A DNA stretch of 64,000 nucleotides from Methanosalsum zhilinae DSM 4017 (GTDB lineage: Archaea > Halobacteriota > Methanosarcinia > Methanosarcinales > Methanosarcinaceae), in NCBI RefSeq assembly GCF_000217995.1, contig NC_015676.1, positions 784,103-848,102 of the forward strand, read 5' to 3'. Below the pieces are notes generated by a model. The model was not told the DNA's origin. It searched no databases and worked only from the letters and a program-made list of their open reading frames with translations. Within the stretch, counting starts at the first letter, position 1. The number at the start of each line of letters is the position of its first letter. The position numbers and the translations under genes were made by a program. This document shows, in pieces, positions 55,468-64,000 of the stretch.

Positions 55468-57108
55468 ATGGCAACAAACTACAATCATGGCGGACAGCCA
55501 GTTTACATAATGGGCAGTAACAGGGAGCAGACAAAAGGAAGAGACGCTGTGTCAATGAACATCCGGGCAGCAAAGGCAGTTTCAGATCTGGTAAAATCAA
55601 CACTTGGTCCAATAAGTATGGATAAGATGCTTGTAAACCCGATTGGTGATATCATCATTACAAATGATGGGGCAACAATTCTGGATGAAATGGACATTGA
55701 ACATCCAACAGCAAAAATGATCGTTGAGGTTGCCCGCACCCAGGACGATATTGCAGGTGATGGTACCACGAGTGCTGCGGTACTTGCCGGAACACTCCTT
55801 GAAAAAGCCCAGGAACTTATGGAAAAAGGAGTTCATGCAACAAGTATTCTTAAGGGGTATAGACTGGCAACAGAAAAGGCTATGCAGGCCCTTGATGAAT
55901 ATAAAATGACTATTGATCCCGCTGACAAAGAGGTTCTTAAGAACATTGCTGTCACTTCCATAACCGGTAAAGCATCTGAGAGTTACAGTGCTTTCATTTC
56001 AGGTATCTGTGTGGATGCGGTATTAGCTGTGCAGGATGATGGCAACGTAAATATTGATGATGACATCCTCATTGTTCATGATAAGGGGCAGAAAATAACA
56101 GATAGTGAACTTGTAGAAGGAGTTGTATTAACTAAAAAATCTCTGCATCCCAATATGCCAAAGAGGATTGAGAATGCCAGAATTGCTCTTGTTGATTCTC
56201 CAATTGAAATTGAAAAGACAGGTACTACATCTAAAATAGAAATAAAGTCTGCAGACCAGATGGAAGCTTTCCTAAAAGAAGAAGATGAGAGCTTTAAAAA
56301 GATGGTCGATGCAATTGTCAGAAGTGGTGCAAATGCAGTGTTCTGCTCCAAAGGAATAGATGATCATGCAGTCCATTATCTCCAGAAGCATGGAATCTAT
56401 GCAACACGCAGGGTTAAAGAATCTGAAATGAAGAGTCTCTCACGTGCTACCGGTGCACGTCTGGTGAAAAAGGTTCATGAAATTGATGAAAAGGATCTGG
56501 GCACAGCAGGCTTGCTTGAGCAGATAGGAGATTCTGATGATGCTAAAACCTTTGTAAAGGACTGTGAAAATGCCAGGACAGTTACTATTGTGCTCAGAGG
56601 CGGTACAGAACATGTGACTGAAAATATTGAAAGGGTATTTGATGATGCACTGCATGTTGTAGCATCAACTGTGGAAGATAGTGAAATTGTAGCAGGTGGA
56701 GGAGCATCTGAAATTGAAACTGCAGCTGTTCTTCGTTCCTATGCACCTACTGTTGGTGGAAGAGAACAGCTTGCAATCTCTGCATTTGCTGATTCAATTG
56801 AAATTCTTCCAAGAATCCTGGCAGAAAATGCCGGACTTGACGGTGTAAATATGCTCTTGAAACTCCGCTCAGATCATCATGAGATCAAGCACGCAGGCCT
56901 TGATGTATACACCGGTGAGGTTGTGAATATGCTTGACAGGGGGGTTGTTGATCCTCTCAGGGTAAAGAAGCAGGCGATAAAATCTGCATCAGAGGCAGCT
57001 GCAATGGTACTAAGGGTAGATGATGTGCTGCGTGCAGAGAAAAGGGATATGATGGATGTTAACCCTGAACATAATATCCATAATTACGATGCATCAGGAA
57101 TGATGTGA
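55468..57108 (+). CDS. thermosome subunit (group II chaperonin)
   Basis: It folds proteins in an eight- or nine-fold double ring. The 546-residue protein has the N-terminal SMDKMLVNPIGDIIITNDGAT region, the GDGTTSAAVLAG ATP-binding motif (about residues 90-101), and the C-terminal GLDVYTGEV block. It ends in ASGMM with only a trace of the GGM tail. I choose ATG 55468 (GGAGGT upstream) over the in-frame start at 55429. Single copy in the window. Confidence 0.96.
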   Translation: MATNYNHGGQPVYIMGSNREQTKGRDAVSMNIRAAKAVSDLVKSTLGPISMDKMLVNPIGDIIITNDGATILDEMDIEHPTAKMIVEVARTQDDIAGDGTTSAAVLAGTLLEKAQELMEKGVHATSILKGYRLATEKAMQALDEYKMTIDPADKEVLKNIAVTSITGKASESYSAFISGICVDAVLAVQDDGNVNIDDDILIVHDKGQKITDSELVEGVVLTKKSLHPNMPKRIENARIALVDSPIEIEKTGTTSKIEIKSADQMEAFLKEEDESFKKMVDAIVRSGANAVFCSKGIDDHAVHYLQKHGIYATRRVKESEMKSLSRATGARLVKKVHEIDEKDLGTAGLLEQIGDSDDAKTFVKDCENARTVTIVLRGGTEHVTENIERVFDDALHVVASTVEDSEIVAGGGASEIETAAVLRSYAPTVGGREQLAISAFADSIEILPRILAENAGLDGVNMLLKLRSDHHEIKHAGLDVYTGEVVNMLDRGVVDPLRVKKQAIKSASEAAAMVLRVDDVLRAEKRDMMDVNPEHNIHNYDASGMM

Positions 57109-57249
57109 TCAAAAATAATCTGCAAAAAGTACAGGAAAGTGACGGTCACATCCCGTGTCTGTCACATATCATTTATTTTATTATAAGGTAATAACCCTTT
57201 TGAGGTAATTTTGATTTTAGTATTTTGTAAATCAGGATTCAAGCCCTGA

Positions 57250-57912
57250 TCATTGATTATTCTTTTTTGCAACAATATACATTTCTTCTTTTTCTGATTC
57301 CAGAACATTCAGAATAGTAAAATCCATTGATACTATTTGATCAATTACTGGCTTTCTGCTAAGGCCATGGTTTATTTTTATGACCTGCACAAGTCTTCCT
57401 CCGGGTTTGAGCAGTGGAAATAATCTCGCGAGTATTTTAAGTGAGTCCGGAGGATCCAGGGTCAGATCACTCAAAATAATATCAACTTTTTCTGCTGAAA
57501 GAAGCTGAAGATCTACAGTAAAAGCATCTGCGAAAATAATGGACACATTTTCATTATCAGAAACTATTTTTTCAAGCTGAGGTTTAAAGTGCAGGCTATA
57601 TTCAATACCCTGGATCTTTCTAACAATCTCTGATGCGAACAATAGAAACCCTCCAGCACTGGAACCAATATCCAGTGCCAGATCATCAGGTTGAAGTACA
57701 TTTGTGATTTCCTGTATATGGGCAAGTTTGAAATAACCTTCTGGTCTGTCATACCCTTCATCTACTTCCACTGCATCTTCCTGCTTAACTAACTTTGAGG
57801 GTTTGGTAACTATTTGACCATTTATTCTAACATGTCCACCTTTTATTGCTTTTTTTGATCTTGTTCGAGATTCAAAATGATTCGTTTCAACCAGATAAGC
57901 ATCAAGTCTCAT
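57250..57912 (-). CDS. S4-domain RrmJ/TlyA-like RNA methyltransferase
   Basis: The 220-residue protein starts with an S4 RNA-binding domain (MRLDAYLVETNHFESRTRSK to about residue 60), then a Rossmann methyltransferase (ALDIGSSAGGFLLFASEIV near residues 80-98; ILSDLTLDPPDSL in the KDKE-type position). TlyA family members methylate ribose of rRNA; the target here is unknown. ATG 57912, nine codons inside the longest frame, is preferred since AGGAG is six nt upstream. The Old Yellow Enzyme gene ends 16 nt upstream on the same strand. Confidence 0.85.
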   Translation of the reverse strand: MRLDAYLVETNHFESRTRSKKAIKGGHVRINGQIVTKPSKLVKQEDAVEVDEGYDRPEGYFKLAHIQEITNVLQPDDLALDIGSSAGGFLLFASEIVRKIQGIEYSLHFKPQLEKIVSDNENVSIIFADAFTVDLQLLSAEKVDIILSDLTLDPPDSLKILARLFPLLKPGGRLVQVIKINHGLSRKPVIDQIVSMDFTILNVLESEKEEMYIVAKKNNQ

Positions 57913-57928
57913 TGTAATCTCCTGGTAA

Positions 57929-59017
57929 TTATGTTTCATAGTTGCATTTTATGCCTTTATCATCAAAACACAGATTACAGGAAATACACTGTGCTTTCTC
58001 CTGACTATTATATTTTAATTTTTTTACAAGGTCAGGCTCTTTTATAAACGGTCGGCTCATTGATACCATATCTGCATATTCTTCATTGAGAATTTTATTC
58101 ATAATTGACAGGGAACGTATCCCCCCAACCAGAATGATGGGTATACTGACTTCTTCTTTTATAGCGCGTGAATACCTTTTAAAATAAGCTTCTCTGGACC
58201 TGCTATTAATATGTGGCTGTGACATAATATCTCCGGCTTCAAATATTCCTCCACTGACCTCAATTGCACACGCTCCTGCTTTTTCCAGTTCCTTTGCAAT
58301 CTCAATACACTCAGGCATATCAAGCGAATTGCTCACTTTAGCAGGATCAAAACCATCAGTAGCATTTAATTTTATCATAATGGGGTATTTTTTACCAATA
58401 TCCTCATGTATTCTTTCAATAATCTCTGTGACTATACGTGTTCGGTTTTCGATAGAGCCTCCCCACTGGTCATTTCTTCTGTTTGTATAGGGAGATAAAA
58501 AATTACTCAGCAGGAATCCATGAGCACAGTGCAACTGAACTCCATCAAAACCCGCTATACTGGCTCTTCTGGCAGCTATTGCGAAATCATCAATCGTTTG
58601 ATATATCTCATCTTCTGTCATTTCAAGCAGGGTATTAGTGGATGTGCTGTCCGGTACCTCTGATGGTGCTAATGCAGATTGATTCCCGCATGTTATCAAT
58701 GACTGCCTTCCACCATGCACGATCTGAAGTATGATTTTGCTTTTATATTTATGCACTCTATCTGTTATCTCTCTATATGGCTGGATAAAGTGATCACTGT
58801 ATATGGCCTGCTGATTATGAGCGCTTTTTCCTCTGGTATTTACATATGAATATCCTGTGATGATCAACCCAACATCATTTTTTGCAAGCTGTTCATAAAT
58901 ATTTCCTATATATGATGTGGGAGTACCGTCTTCTTCTGCAAGCCATTCATGGGTGGCAGACCTTACAAAACGATTATCTATAGTCAGACCGCATAGATTT
59001 ATTGGTTCAAAGAGCAT
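57929..59017 (-). CDS. Old Yellow Enzyme-like NADH:flavin oxidoreductase
   Basis: An FMN TIM-barrel oxidoreductase with reactions on activated double bonds. The 362-residue protein has the N-terminal FEPINLCGLTIDNRFVRSAT, the QIVHGGRQS active-site block, the FDGVQLHCAHGFLLSNFLSP motif (His-x-x-His proton donor region) and IILVGGIRS. A C-terminal CISCNLCFDDKGIKC may hold an iron-sulfur cluster, as in some larger family members but here as a short stub. Substrate unknown. Confidence 0.88.
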   Translation of the reverse strand: MLFEPINLCGLTIDNRFVRSATHEWLAEEDGTPTSYIGNIYEQLAKNDVGLIITGYSYVNTRGKSAHNQQAIYSDHFIQPYREITDRVHKYKSKIILQIVHGGRQSLITCGNQSALAPSEVPDSTSTNTLLEMTEDEIYQTIDDFAIAARRASIAGFDGVQLHCAHGFLLSNFLSPYTNRRNDQWGGSIENRTRIVTEIIERIHEDIGKKYPIMIKLNATDGFDPAKVSNSLDMPECIEIAKELEKAGACAIEVSGGIFEAGDIMSQPHINSRSREAYFKRYSRAIKEEVSIPIILVGGIRSLSIMNKILNEEYADMVSMSRPFIKEPDLVKKLKYNSQEKAQCISCNLCFDDKGIKCNYET

Positions 59018-59341
59018 GCCTTAAAAGTAGTTTTAAACTTTTATATTCCTTTCTCCCCTTCTGGAAAATAAATATGTAAGGATTTGGTAAAATACTCAGA
59101 GTATCAGTATCAATAATTGTAGAGTAACAGTATCCTCTATATTGAATATACTTATTTAAAACAATTTTCATTTCTGAAGAATTTATGTGAGCGGGGTGGG
59201 GAGTGGGGGTTAATGGGGTGAAAAATAGATATTCCCGCTCACATGTTTCAACGAATATACAAATGAACATATATTATATAAAGATATCGGTCAATATATT
59301 TATTTATATTAAAAAATAAAAAAAGAATCAGCAGCATAAAA
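59018..59341. other. gene-free region between the OYE and mgtE genes
   Basis: The region holds the inverted repeat with G-run listed at 59185-59244, and AT-rich flanks. A leftward 87-codon frame spans part of it, but has no ribosome binding site and looks like random sequence; it is rejected. Confidence 0.5.
59185..59244. repeat. perfect 11-bp inverted repeat enclosing a potential G-quadruplex
   Basis: ATGTGAGCGGG (59185-59195) and CCCGCTCACAT (59234-59244) are perfect inverted copies. The enclosed plus-strand segment has four runs of four or five G (59193-59218) joined by loops of one, three and five bases, the pattern of a four-tetrad quadruplex. It is the most GC-rich spot in an AT-rich neighbourhood and lies about 100 nt after the mgtE stop and 170 nt before the OYE start. 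It could be a terminator, a pause site or a protein-binding site. Confidence 0.6.
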
Positions 59342-60361
59342 TTAGATCAGAGCAGGAATAAATAATGCTGCAAGTCCAAAGTAAATGATCAGTGCTGTTA
59401 CATCTTTAACTGTTGTTATCATAGGATCTGATACAGCTGCTGGATCATATCCTACTTTATTGACGATCCATGGAATTATAAACCCAATGATCGATGCAAG
59501 AAGGCATACACTCAGAAGAGTCAGAAAGATTACAATCGCTAGTTCTATCATACCCTGCCATAAATAGGCTACCAGCCCCCCAATGATTCCGACAACAAGC
59601 CCTATCATCAGTCCGACTTTCCCCTCTGAAATAAAATGCCTTATTGCATTCTTATCATCAATATGACCAACGGCTAACCCTCTGACAAATATAGTTGATG
59701 CCTGGGTCCCTACATTACCTCCCATGTCCATTATAACTGGAAGGAAGAATGCCAGTGCAATTACAGTTCCAAGGGTTGCTTCATATCCTTCAATTACAAC
59801 TCCTGCAATAAGCCCTCCAGCCAGTGCGAACATAAGCCATGGAAGGCGTATTCTGAGAATATCAAAGGCAGATGATTCAAGTATAGCATAACTTCTGGAA
59901 ACTTCTGCGTCGGAAAAGACCATACCTGCACTTTTGAATATGTCTTCAGAGGCTTCTTCTTCAACCACATCAAGCATCTCCTCTGAACGCACTACACCCA
60001 CAAGCCTGTCATCCCAATTAACCACAGGAAGTGCGCGATATGGCAGATCTGACATTTCTCTTGCAGCGATTTCAACGTCTTCATCTTCTTTTAGAGTTAT
60101 TATTGAGGTTTTCATCACTCTGGATACAGGAATATCTCCCCTGGCGTTTAACAGGTCACGAAGCGACATTACTCCGATGAGATGTCCATCATTATCTGTT
60201 ACATACACATAATAAATGGTAGTTTCTTCAGCTTCTGGTCTATAATGGCGGAATTGAGATATGGTATCTTCTATAGTGTTCTCTTCATTTACTGCAAAAT
60301 AAATCTCATCCATCACGTCTTTGACAAGATTAGCGTGAATGGTGTCATAATCTTCATCCAT
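59342..60361 (-). CDS. mgtE: MgtE-type magnesium/cobalt transporter
   Basis: It imports Mg2+ and is gated by intracellular Mg2+ bound to its CBS domains. The 339-residue protein has two CBS domains (about residues 15-130: VMDEIYFAVNEENTIEDTIS, then VSRVMKTSIITLKEDEDVE) and the MgtE membrane domain (five hydrophobic segments from about residue 170) with the family motif PVIMDMGGNVGTQAST. ATG 60361 is chosen, with AGGAGGA upstream; the extra 60 codons that the frame allows upstream are the leader. The leader holds an M-box-like Mg2+ riboswitch, which fits the transported ion. Confidence 0.93.
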   Translation of the reverse strand: MDEDYDTIHANLVKDVMDEIYFAVNEENTIEDTISQFRHYRPEAEETTIYYVYVTDNDGHLIGVMSLRDLLNARGDIPVSRVMKTSIITLKEDEDVEIAAREMSDLPYRALPVVNWDDRLVGVVRSEEMLDVVEEEASEDIFKSAGMVFSDAEVSRSYAILESSAFDILRIRLPWLMFALAGGLIAGVVIEGYEATLGTVIALAFFLPVIMDMGGNVGTQASTIFVRGLAVGHIDDKNAIRHFISEGKVGLMIGLVVGIIGGLVAYLWQGMIELAIVIFLTLLSVCLLASIIGFIIPWIVNKVGYDPAAVSDPMITTVKDVTALIIYFGLAALFIPALI

Positions 60362-60390
60362 ACAAACTCCTCCTAAATTTAGCTTATCAG

Positions 60391-60425
60391 AAGCATCTTG
60401 ATGACAGTCGTTGATCAAAATGCTT
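60391..60425 (-). promoter_or_regulatory. hairpin between the M-box and the mgtE ribosome binding site
   Basis: AAGCATCTTGAT (60391-60402) and ATCAAAATGCTT (60414-60425) form a 12-bp stem with one G-U pair and an 11-nt loop. It ends about 18 nt upstream of the AGGAGGA site, the place where a riboswitch expression platform would act. Its pairing partner in the aptamer, if any, is not evident. Confidence 0.45.
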
Positions 60426-60544
60426 TTTCCTGAAATGTTTTGACCAGAAGACAGAGACCTTATGGGAATGAAAGAAGGAAAGTGTATAGATATTTGTTTA
60501 TGGTCAATAGGAATATTGTATAATATATTCCATCTGAACACTCT

Positions 60545-60702
60545 CCTCGTTCAGTTTTGGCACGATCGAACGTAGAATGGATCCTGCTCCATTCAGCTGA
60601 ATTGGTAAAGCCTTAAGCCGACAATACCTGCTTTACCCATTGGCATCTCTCGATGTTTTTGGGCACCAGCCTGTGTTTCGAAAGTAACCTCACCCAACAA
60701 GG
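60545..60702 (-). ncRNA. M-box-like (ykoK) magnesium riboswitch in the mgtE leader
   Basis: On the minus strand the closing helix is CCTTGTT (60696-60702) with AACGAGG (60545-60551), seven pairs including one U-G. Directly inside lies GGGTGAGGTT, then the conserved GGCTGGTGCCCAAAAACATC, AGATGCCAATGGGTAAA and a long helical arm. The order and spacing (158 nt) match the M-box consensus of bacterial mgtE and mgtA leaders. It lies 184 nt before the mgtE start. Family evidence is from remembered consensus; a covariance search would decide. Confidence 0.85.
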
Positions 60703-60817
60703 TGTTTTGAAATCTGTCCTGATATGATTTGCCAATACCGATATCCAACTATATATAATTATCGGGTAAAATTGCTGGAACAATTTATGATTTAATATTG
60801 TATATGGATATCATTAG

Positions 60818-61417
60818 TTATCTGTACTCCGGATGTGTTTTTCTGATACTTTCCTTTACACATTTGGTAACAGCTTTGGTGATCTTTGAACCAAAGTCAG
60901 TATAGCTGCCTGAATACTCAATATTTTGCAATTTCTTCTGAGCTACATTTTCAGTAGCAATAATTACAGCATCTGTTGTTGTTCCTAAAAAATCAAATCC
61001 CATGTCTATCAGGGCCTTACTTTTTGCCTCAGTTGCGGTTATGATCGCACCTGCCATAGCTCCCTCTGAAACATTCGCTCTGGCTACGATAATTATATTG
61101 ATAGTTCCAATGGATTTTGTTCTAAAAGGAGAAGGATGTGTGATACCTGCAGTTACAAAAACAGTCATATATTCATCAATTTCAACACATAGATTATCCA
61201 TATCAACAGCTGTTAGAAGTCCAAAATATGGCTCAATTATGTCATGTGAAGATGCAACAGAGTTGAGATATTCTTTAGGTAAAACGCGATCAAATTCAGA
61301 TTCTACAGTATGATTGAAGAGACAATTTACTGCGCATCTCCCACCATTTATTCCCGTGCTTAAAGCTTCAAAATCACCATTAATTATAAGTGTTTCATTT
61401 TTTATAAAGTACTTCAT
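60818..61417 (-). CDS. cbiZ: adenosylcobinamide amidohydrolase
   Basis: CbiZ cleaves the amide of adenosylcobinamide so that salvaged cobinamides can enter cobamide synthesis through the archaeal route. The 199-residue protein shows LSTGINGGRCAVNC, VTAGITHPSPFRTKSIGTIN, AIITATEAKSKALIDMGF and GTTTDAVIIAT, the family's hallmark blocks. Methanogens need much cobamide for methyl transfer. The gene lies upstream of the mgtE leader on the same strand. Confidence 0.85.
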   Translation of the reverse strand: MKYFIKNETLIINGDFEALSTGINGGRCAVNCLFNHTVESEFDRVLPKEYLNSVASSHDIIEPYFGLLTAVDMDNLCVEIDEYMTVFVTAGITHPSPFRTKSIGTINIIIVARANVSEGAMAGAIITATEAKSKALIDMGFDFLGTTTDAVIIATENVAQKKLQNIEYSGSYTDFGSKITKAVTKCVKESIRKTHPEYR

Positions 61418-61679
61418 TTACATTACCTCCATATCTTTTAACCTTATCAAAACTATTTATGAGTCATGAAACATACTATTAATAGAATTTGTTAATAATT
61501 CTATCAGACTATACTAATTGATCACGTAATTTTCTTATTATGTCCTGTTTCGATAGCTATATATTTTAAAAGTATAATGTATCAAAAAAATTATCTGAAA
61601 ATTATTCAATTGGTTCCTTTGAACTAAATTTATAGTCATACAAAAAATTGAATGTAAATTGAATTAAGGAATATTTAAA

Positions 61680-62402
61680 ATGATAGGTGTTTCATCTCGT
61701 GCATTAAAGAACAAGTCCCTATCAGAAGCACTTGAGCAGCTTGGTAGTGTTACCAGTTGTGTAGAGATATATTCTGAAGGTCTGCATGATCTTTCAAAGA
61801 ATAAAGAGATTCCACAATCATTCGATTTCAGGTACTCGGTACATGCTCCAGTTACTGATATCAATATAGGGAGCATTCGTGAGCCCATCAGAAAGGCAAG
61901 TATTGATTTTATAAAATATATGGCTGATATATGTAACTGTATTGGATCAGATGTGCTGGTTGTACATCCTGGATATTATTCATACAGGCACGATCTGCCT
62001 GATGCAAATACGTCCCTTTTAAGGTCACTGAATGAACTTGAAGATATTTTTTATGATACCGGTGTAAGGGTATGTATTGAGAATATGCCTGATGACTGGG
62101 ATTGTTATCTTTTTAGATCACCTGAAATGGACCTTGGTGAGAATGGTTTTGTTCTGGACATAGGACATGCAAACACTACAGATACAATTCAGGATTTTTT
62201 GATGAAAGATATATCCCATTTTCATCTGCATGATAACAATGGACGCAGAGATGAACATTCCTGGATCGGATCCGGAAACATTGATTTTGAGAAAATAAAG
62301 GATTTACTGAACAATAACAACAGTATGAAAATTTTAGAACACCCATGTATGGATTTTGTTGACAGAAGTATGGAACGGCTAAAACAAATGAATATTAAAT
62401 AA
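61680..62402 (+). CDS. xylose isomerase-like TIM-barrel protein
   Basis: The 240-residue protein has the fold pattern of sugar phosphate isomerases and endonuclease IV: VHAPVTDINIGSI-type metal region, VLVVHPGYYSYRHDL, GVRVCIENMPDDWD, HFHLHDNNGRRDEH and ILEHPCMDF, which carry the His, Glu and Asp metal ligands. The substrate is unknown. It lies 115 nt before thiC on the same strand; a shared transcript is possible. Confidence 0.82.
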   Translation: MIGVSSRALKNKSLSEALEQLGSVTSCVEIYSEGLHDLSKNKEIPQSFDFRYSVHAPVTDINIGSIREPIRKASIDFIKYMADICNCIGSDVLVVHPGYYSYRHDLPDANTSLLRSLNELEDIFYDTGVRVCIENMPDDWDCYLFRSPEMDLGENGFVLDIGHANTTDTIQDFLMKDISHFHLHDNNGRRDEHSWIGSGNIDFEKIKDLLNNNNSMKILEHPCMDFVDRSMERLKQMNIK

Positions 62403-62517
62403 TACTGTAAGTATATATGTACAGTAATTTATATATGTGAGTCAGGTAATTCTAATCAAATTTCAAATAATATACCTGATCAATCATATCAAAATACATC
62501 GAATTAACGGAGCAAAT

Positions 62518-63798
62518 ATGACATTGATGGAAGATGCTAAAAAAGGCATTGTTACCCCTGAAATAAAGGCAGTTTCTGAGATTGAAGGAATTGAAGAAGA
62601 TAAAATCTGCTCATGTGTAGCAAAGGGTCTGATTACAATCCCAAAAAACGTATTGCGAGAATCAAAGCCAATGGGTATTGGCAAATATATGAGTACCAAA
62701 ATCAATGCCAATATAGGGACTTCACGGGACTATGTTGATATTGAAACCGAGGTCAAAAAAGCAACAGTCGCTGAAAGAGCAGGTGCCAGTACTTTGATGG
62801 ACTTATCTACTGGTGGTGATCTTGATCTTATTAGAAAGAAAATTATGGATGCTGTAGATATACCTGTTGGGACTGTTCCCATATATCAGGCAGCTTCATC
62901 CCATGGTTCAATTGTAGATATGAGTACAGATGATATGTTCAATGCTGTACGAAAGCATGCAGAGGATGGAGTGGAATTTGTAACCATACATGCCGGTATA
63001 AACCTCGATTCTTTAAAGAGACTCAGAGACAGCTCCAGAATAATGGATGTTGTTAGCAGGGGAGGTTCTTTTACTCTTGCATGGATGCTTCACAATGATG
63101 AAGAAAATCCATTTTATTCTGAATATGAGTATTTGCTTGAGATAGCTTATGAATATGACCTTACATTGAGCTTGGGTGATGGCATGCGTCCAGGTTGTAT
63201 ACATGATGCAACGGATCGACCTAAATTCATGGAATTTATTGTTCTGGGAGAACTGGTCAAAAAAGCAAGAGCCGGAAAAGTTCAGACCTTTGTTGAAGGG
63301 CCGGGACATGTGCCTGTGGATGAAATAGAATTGAGTGTGAAGGGAATGAAACATCTATGTGATGGAGCACCCCTATATCTACTTGGCCCACTGGTAACTG
63401 ACATTGCACCTGGTTATGACCACATAACTGCTGCTATCGGAGGTACTGTTGCAGGGATGCATGGCGCCGATTTTCTGTGTATGACCACGCCTTCAGAGCA
63501 CCTGGCTCTTCCGACTGTAGAAGATATCAGGGAGGGTGCGACAGTAACAAGAATAGCAGCACACGCTGCAGATCTTGTTAAGGAAGGGCAGAAGGAAAGA
63601 GCACGCCAGATGGATCTCGAAATGTCAAACGCACGTAAAAAACTTGAATGGGATAAGCAGTATAGCCTGGCAATAGATCCTGCGAGAGCTCGATACATAA
63701 GGGAAAGCAGGGTAAGTTGCAGTGAAGCATGCTCAATGTGTGGAGAACTATGCGCCATGAAAATTATAGATAATTCGTTCAGGGCAGAAAACAGGTAA
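62518..63798 (+). CDS. thiC: phosphomethylpyrimidine synthase (ThiC)
   Basis: A radical SAM enzyme that rearranges aminoimidazole ribotide to hydroxymethylpyrimidine phosphate in thiamine synthesis. The 426-residue protein has the [19 protein letters not shown] region, [24 protein letters not shown] and the C-terminal cluster motif CSMCGELC (CX2CX4C, after SEA). I choose ATG 62518, with GGAG upstream, as the extra 27 N-terminal codons before it look like leader. No TPP riboswitch is evident in the short leader. Confidence 0.96.
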   Translation: MTLMEDAKKGIVTPEIKAVSEIEGIEEDKICSCVAKGLITIPKNVLRESKPMGIGKYMSTKINANIGTSRDYVDIETEVKKATVAERAGASTLMDLSTGGDLDLIRKKIMDAVDIPVGTVPIYQAASSHGSIVDMSTDDMFNAVRKHAEDGVEFVTIHAGINLDSLKRLRDSSRIMDVVSRGGSFTLAWMLHNDEENPFYSEYEYLLEIAYEYDLTLSLGDGMRPGCIHDATDRPKFMEFIVLGELVKKARAGKVQTFVEGPGHVPVDEIELSVKGMKHLCDGAPLYLLGPLVTDIAPGYDHITAAIGGTVAGMHGADFLCMTTPSEHLALPTVEDIREGATVTRIAAHAADLVKEGQKERARQMDLEMSNARKKLEWDKQYSLAIDPARARYIRESRVSCSEACSMCGELCAMKIIDNSFRAENR

Positions 63799-63807
63799 AA
63801 GTAAATT

Positions 63808-64000
63808 TTAGATAAGCAGATCCTCAATGCCCTGCTGAGAAACGATTTCAATTGCCCTTTTCTTTTCATCGGGTGTCAATATGCGGTTGATTTCAGGTGC
63901 TTCATGTGCTCTGTGATGCGGGGTATATTGAAACATCAGATTGAATCGTATGTAAGGAATATTCTCAGAAACCCATTCTGCAATTGGGTGGGTGCAGCAT
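63808..64000 (-). CDS. PflA-related radical SAM protein, C-terminal end only (runs off the window)
   Basis: Only the last 64 codons are visible. They read CCTHPIAEWVSENIPYIRFN, then MFQYTPHHRAHEAPEINR and LTPDEKKRAIEIVSQQGIEDLLI. The pattern (an N-x-M-x-QY-x-P core followed by HRAHEAPEINR) matches the end of the COG1313-type PflA-like radical SAM proteins. The rest of the gene, including the CX3CX2C motif, is beyond the right edge. It converges with thiC, stops 9 nt apart. Confidence 0.7.
   Translation of the reverse strand, partial: CCTHPIAEWVSENIPYIRFNLMFQYTPHHRAHEAPEINRILTPDEKKRAIEIVSQQGIEDLLI

Noticed and set aside
59007-59270. Leftward 87-codon frame between OYE and mgtE
   Set aside because: No ribosome binding site, low-complexity product, and it covers the inverted repeat and G-run; looks like random open sequence.
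62403-62517. Possible TPP riboswitch before thiC
   Set aside because: The leader contains a CCTGATCAATCA piece only; the conserved CTGAGA and ACCTGATC...GGATAATGCC blocks of the THI element are missing.

Overview
The window looks like the chromosome of a methylotrophic, cytochrome-containing methanogen of the Methanosarcinaceae. It is AT-rich DNA encoding an archaeal heme-pathway enzyme (AhbC), a heterodisulfide reductase hdrA-hdrC-hdrB operon, an mtxX-mtxA-mtxH methyltransferase cluster, topoisomerase VI, replication factor C, HerA, a thermosome, diphthine synthase, HMG-CoA reductase for archaeal lipids and several archaea-only small families. The exact genus is not assigned.

Layout. 0.6-15.4 kb is housekeeping: ahbC, superoxide reductase, a TrkA-C membrane protein, valS, a DsrE-like protein, HMG-CoA reductase, an aconitase-family dehydratase large subunit, hdrA-C-B, a winged-helix regulator and tRNA-Ile. 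From 15.65 to 31.2 kb lies an integrated element of about 15.5 kb. Its left edge is the 3' end of an intron-containing tRNA-Ala(GGC), and its right edge is a 22-bp copy of that tRNA end (31185-31206), directly beside a tyrosine integrase. The element carries a Prim-Pol/D5-type helicase in an operon of overlapping small genes, a terminase-small-subunit-like HTH protein, iteron-like repeats, a decayed type I restriction system (intact hsdM, broken hsdS, gutted hsdR), an unusual RNase III-like protein overlapping hsdM, and an apparently intact pair of a DUF262/DUF1524 protein and a PD-(D/E)XK nuclease. That pair is the best candidate for an uncharacterised defence system here. No capsid or portal gene was seen.

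From 31.2 to 64 kb the chromosome resumes: a sugar nucleotidyltransferase and a flippase-like protein, a radical SAM/HhH protein, ilvD, a polyferredoxin plus aldehyde ferredoxin oxidoreductase, mtxH-mtxA-mtxX with a tetranucleotide microsatellite in the mtxX-mtxA spacer, rfcL-top6B-top6A, tRNA-Met and tRNA-Asn, an AmmeMemoRadiSam enzyme, an HDAC-like hydrolase, a PfkB kinase, UPF0212, DUF357, herA, dphB, a thermosome gene, an S4/RrmJ-type methyltransferase, an Old Yellow Enzyme homologue, mgtE with an M-box-like (Mg2+ riboswitch) leader, cbiZ, a TIM-barrel protein, thiC and the end of a PflA-like radical SAM gene.

The most notable observations are the M-box aptamer in an archaeal mgtE leader, the nuclease pair and the decayed restriction genes inside the tRNA-Ala element, ligand changes in HdrB and in the HdrA-fused MvhD-like domain, an RNase III-like protein with altered catalytic acids, in-frame amber codons in element genes, and a G-run cluster inside a perfect inverted repeat. 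All calls come from reading the sequence; no database search was run.
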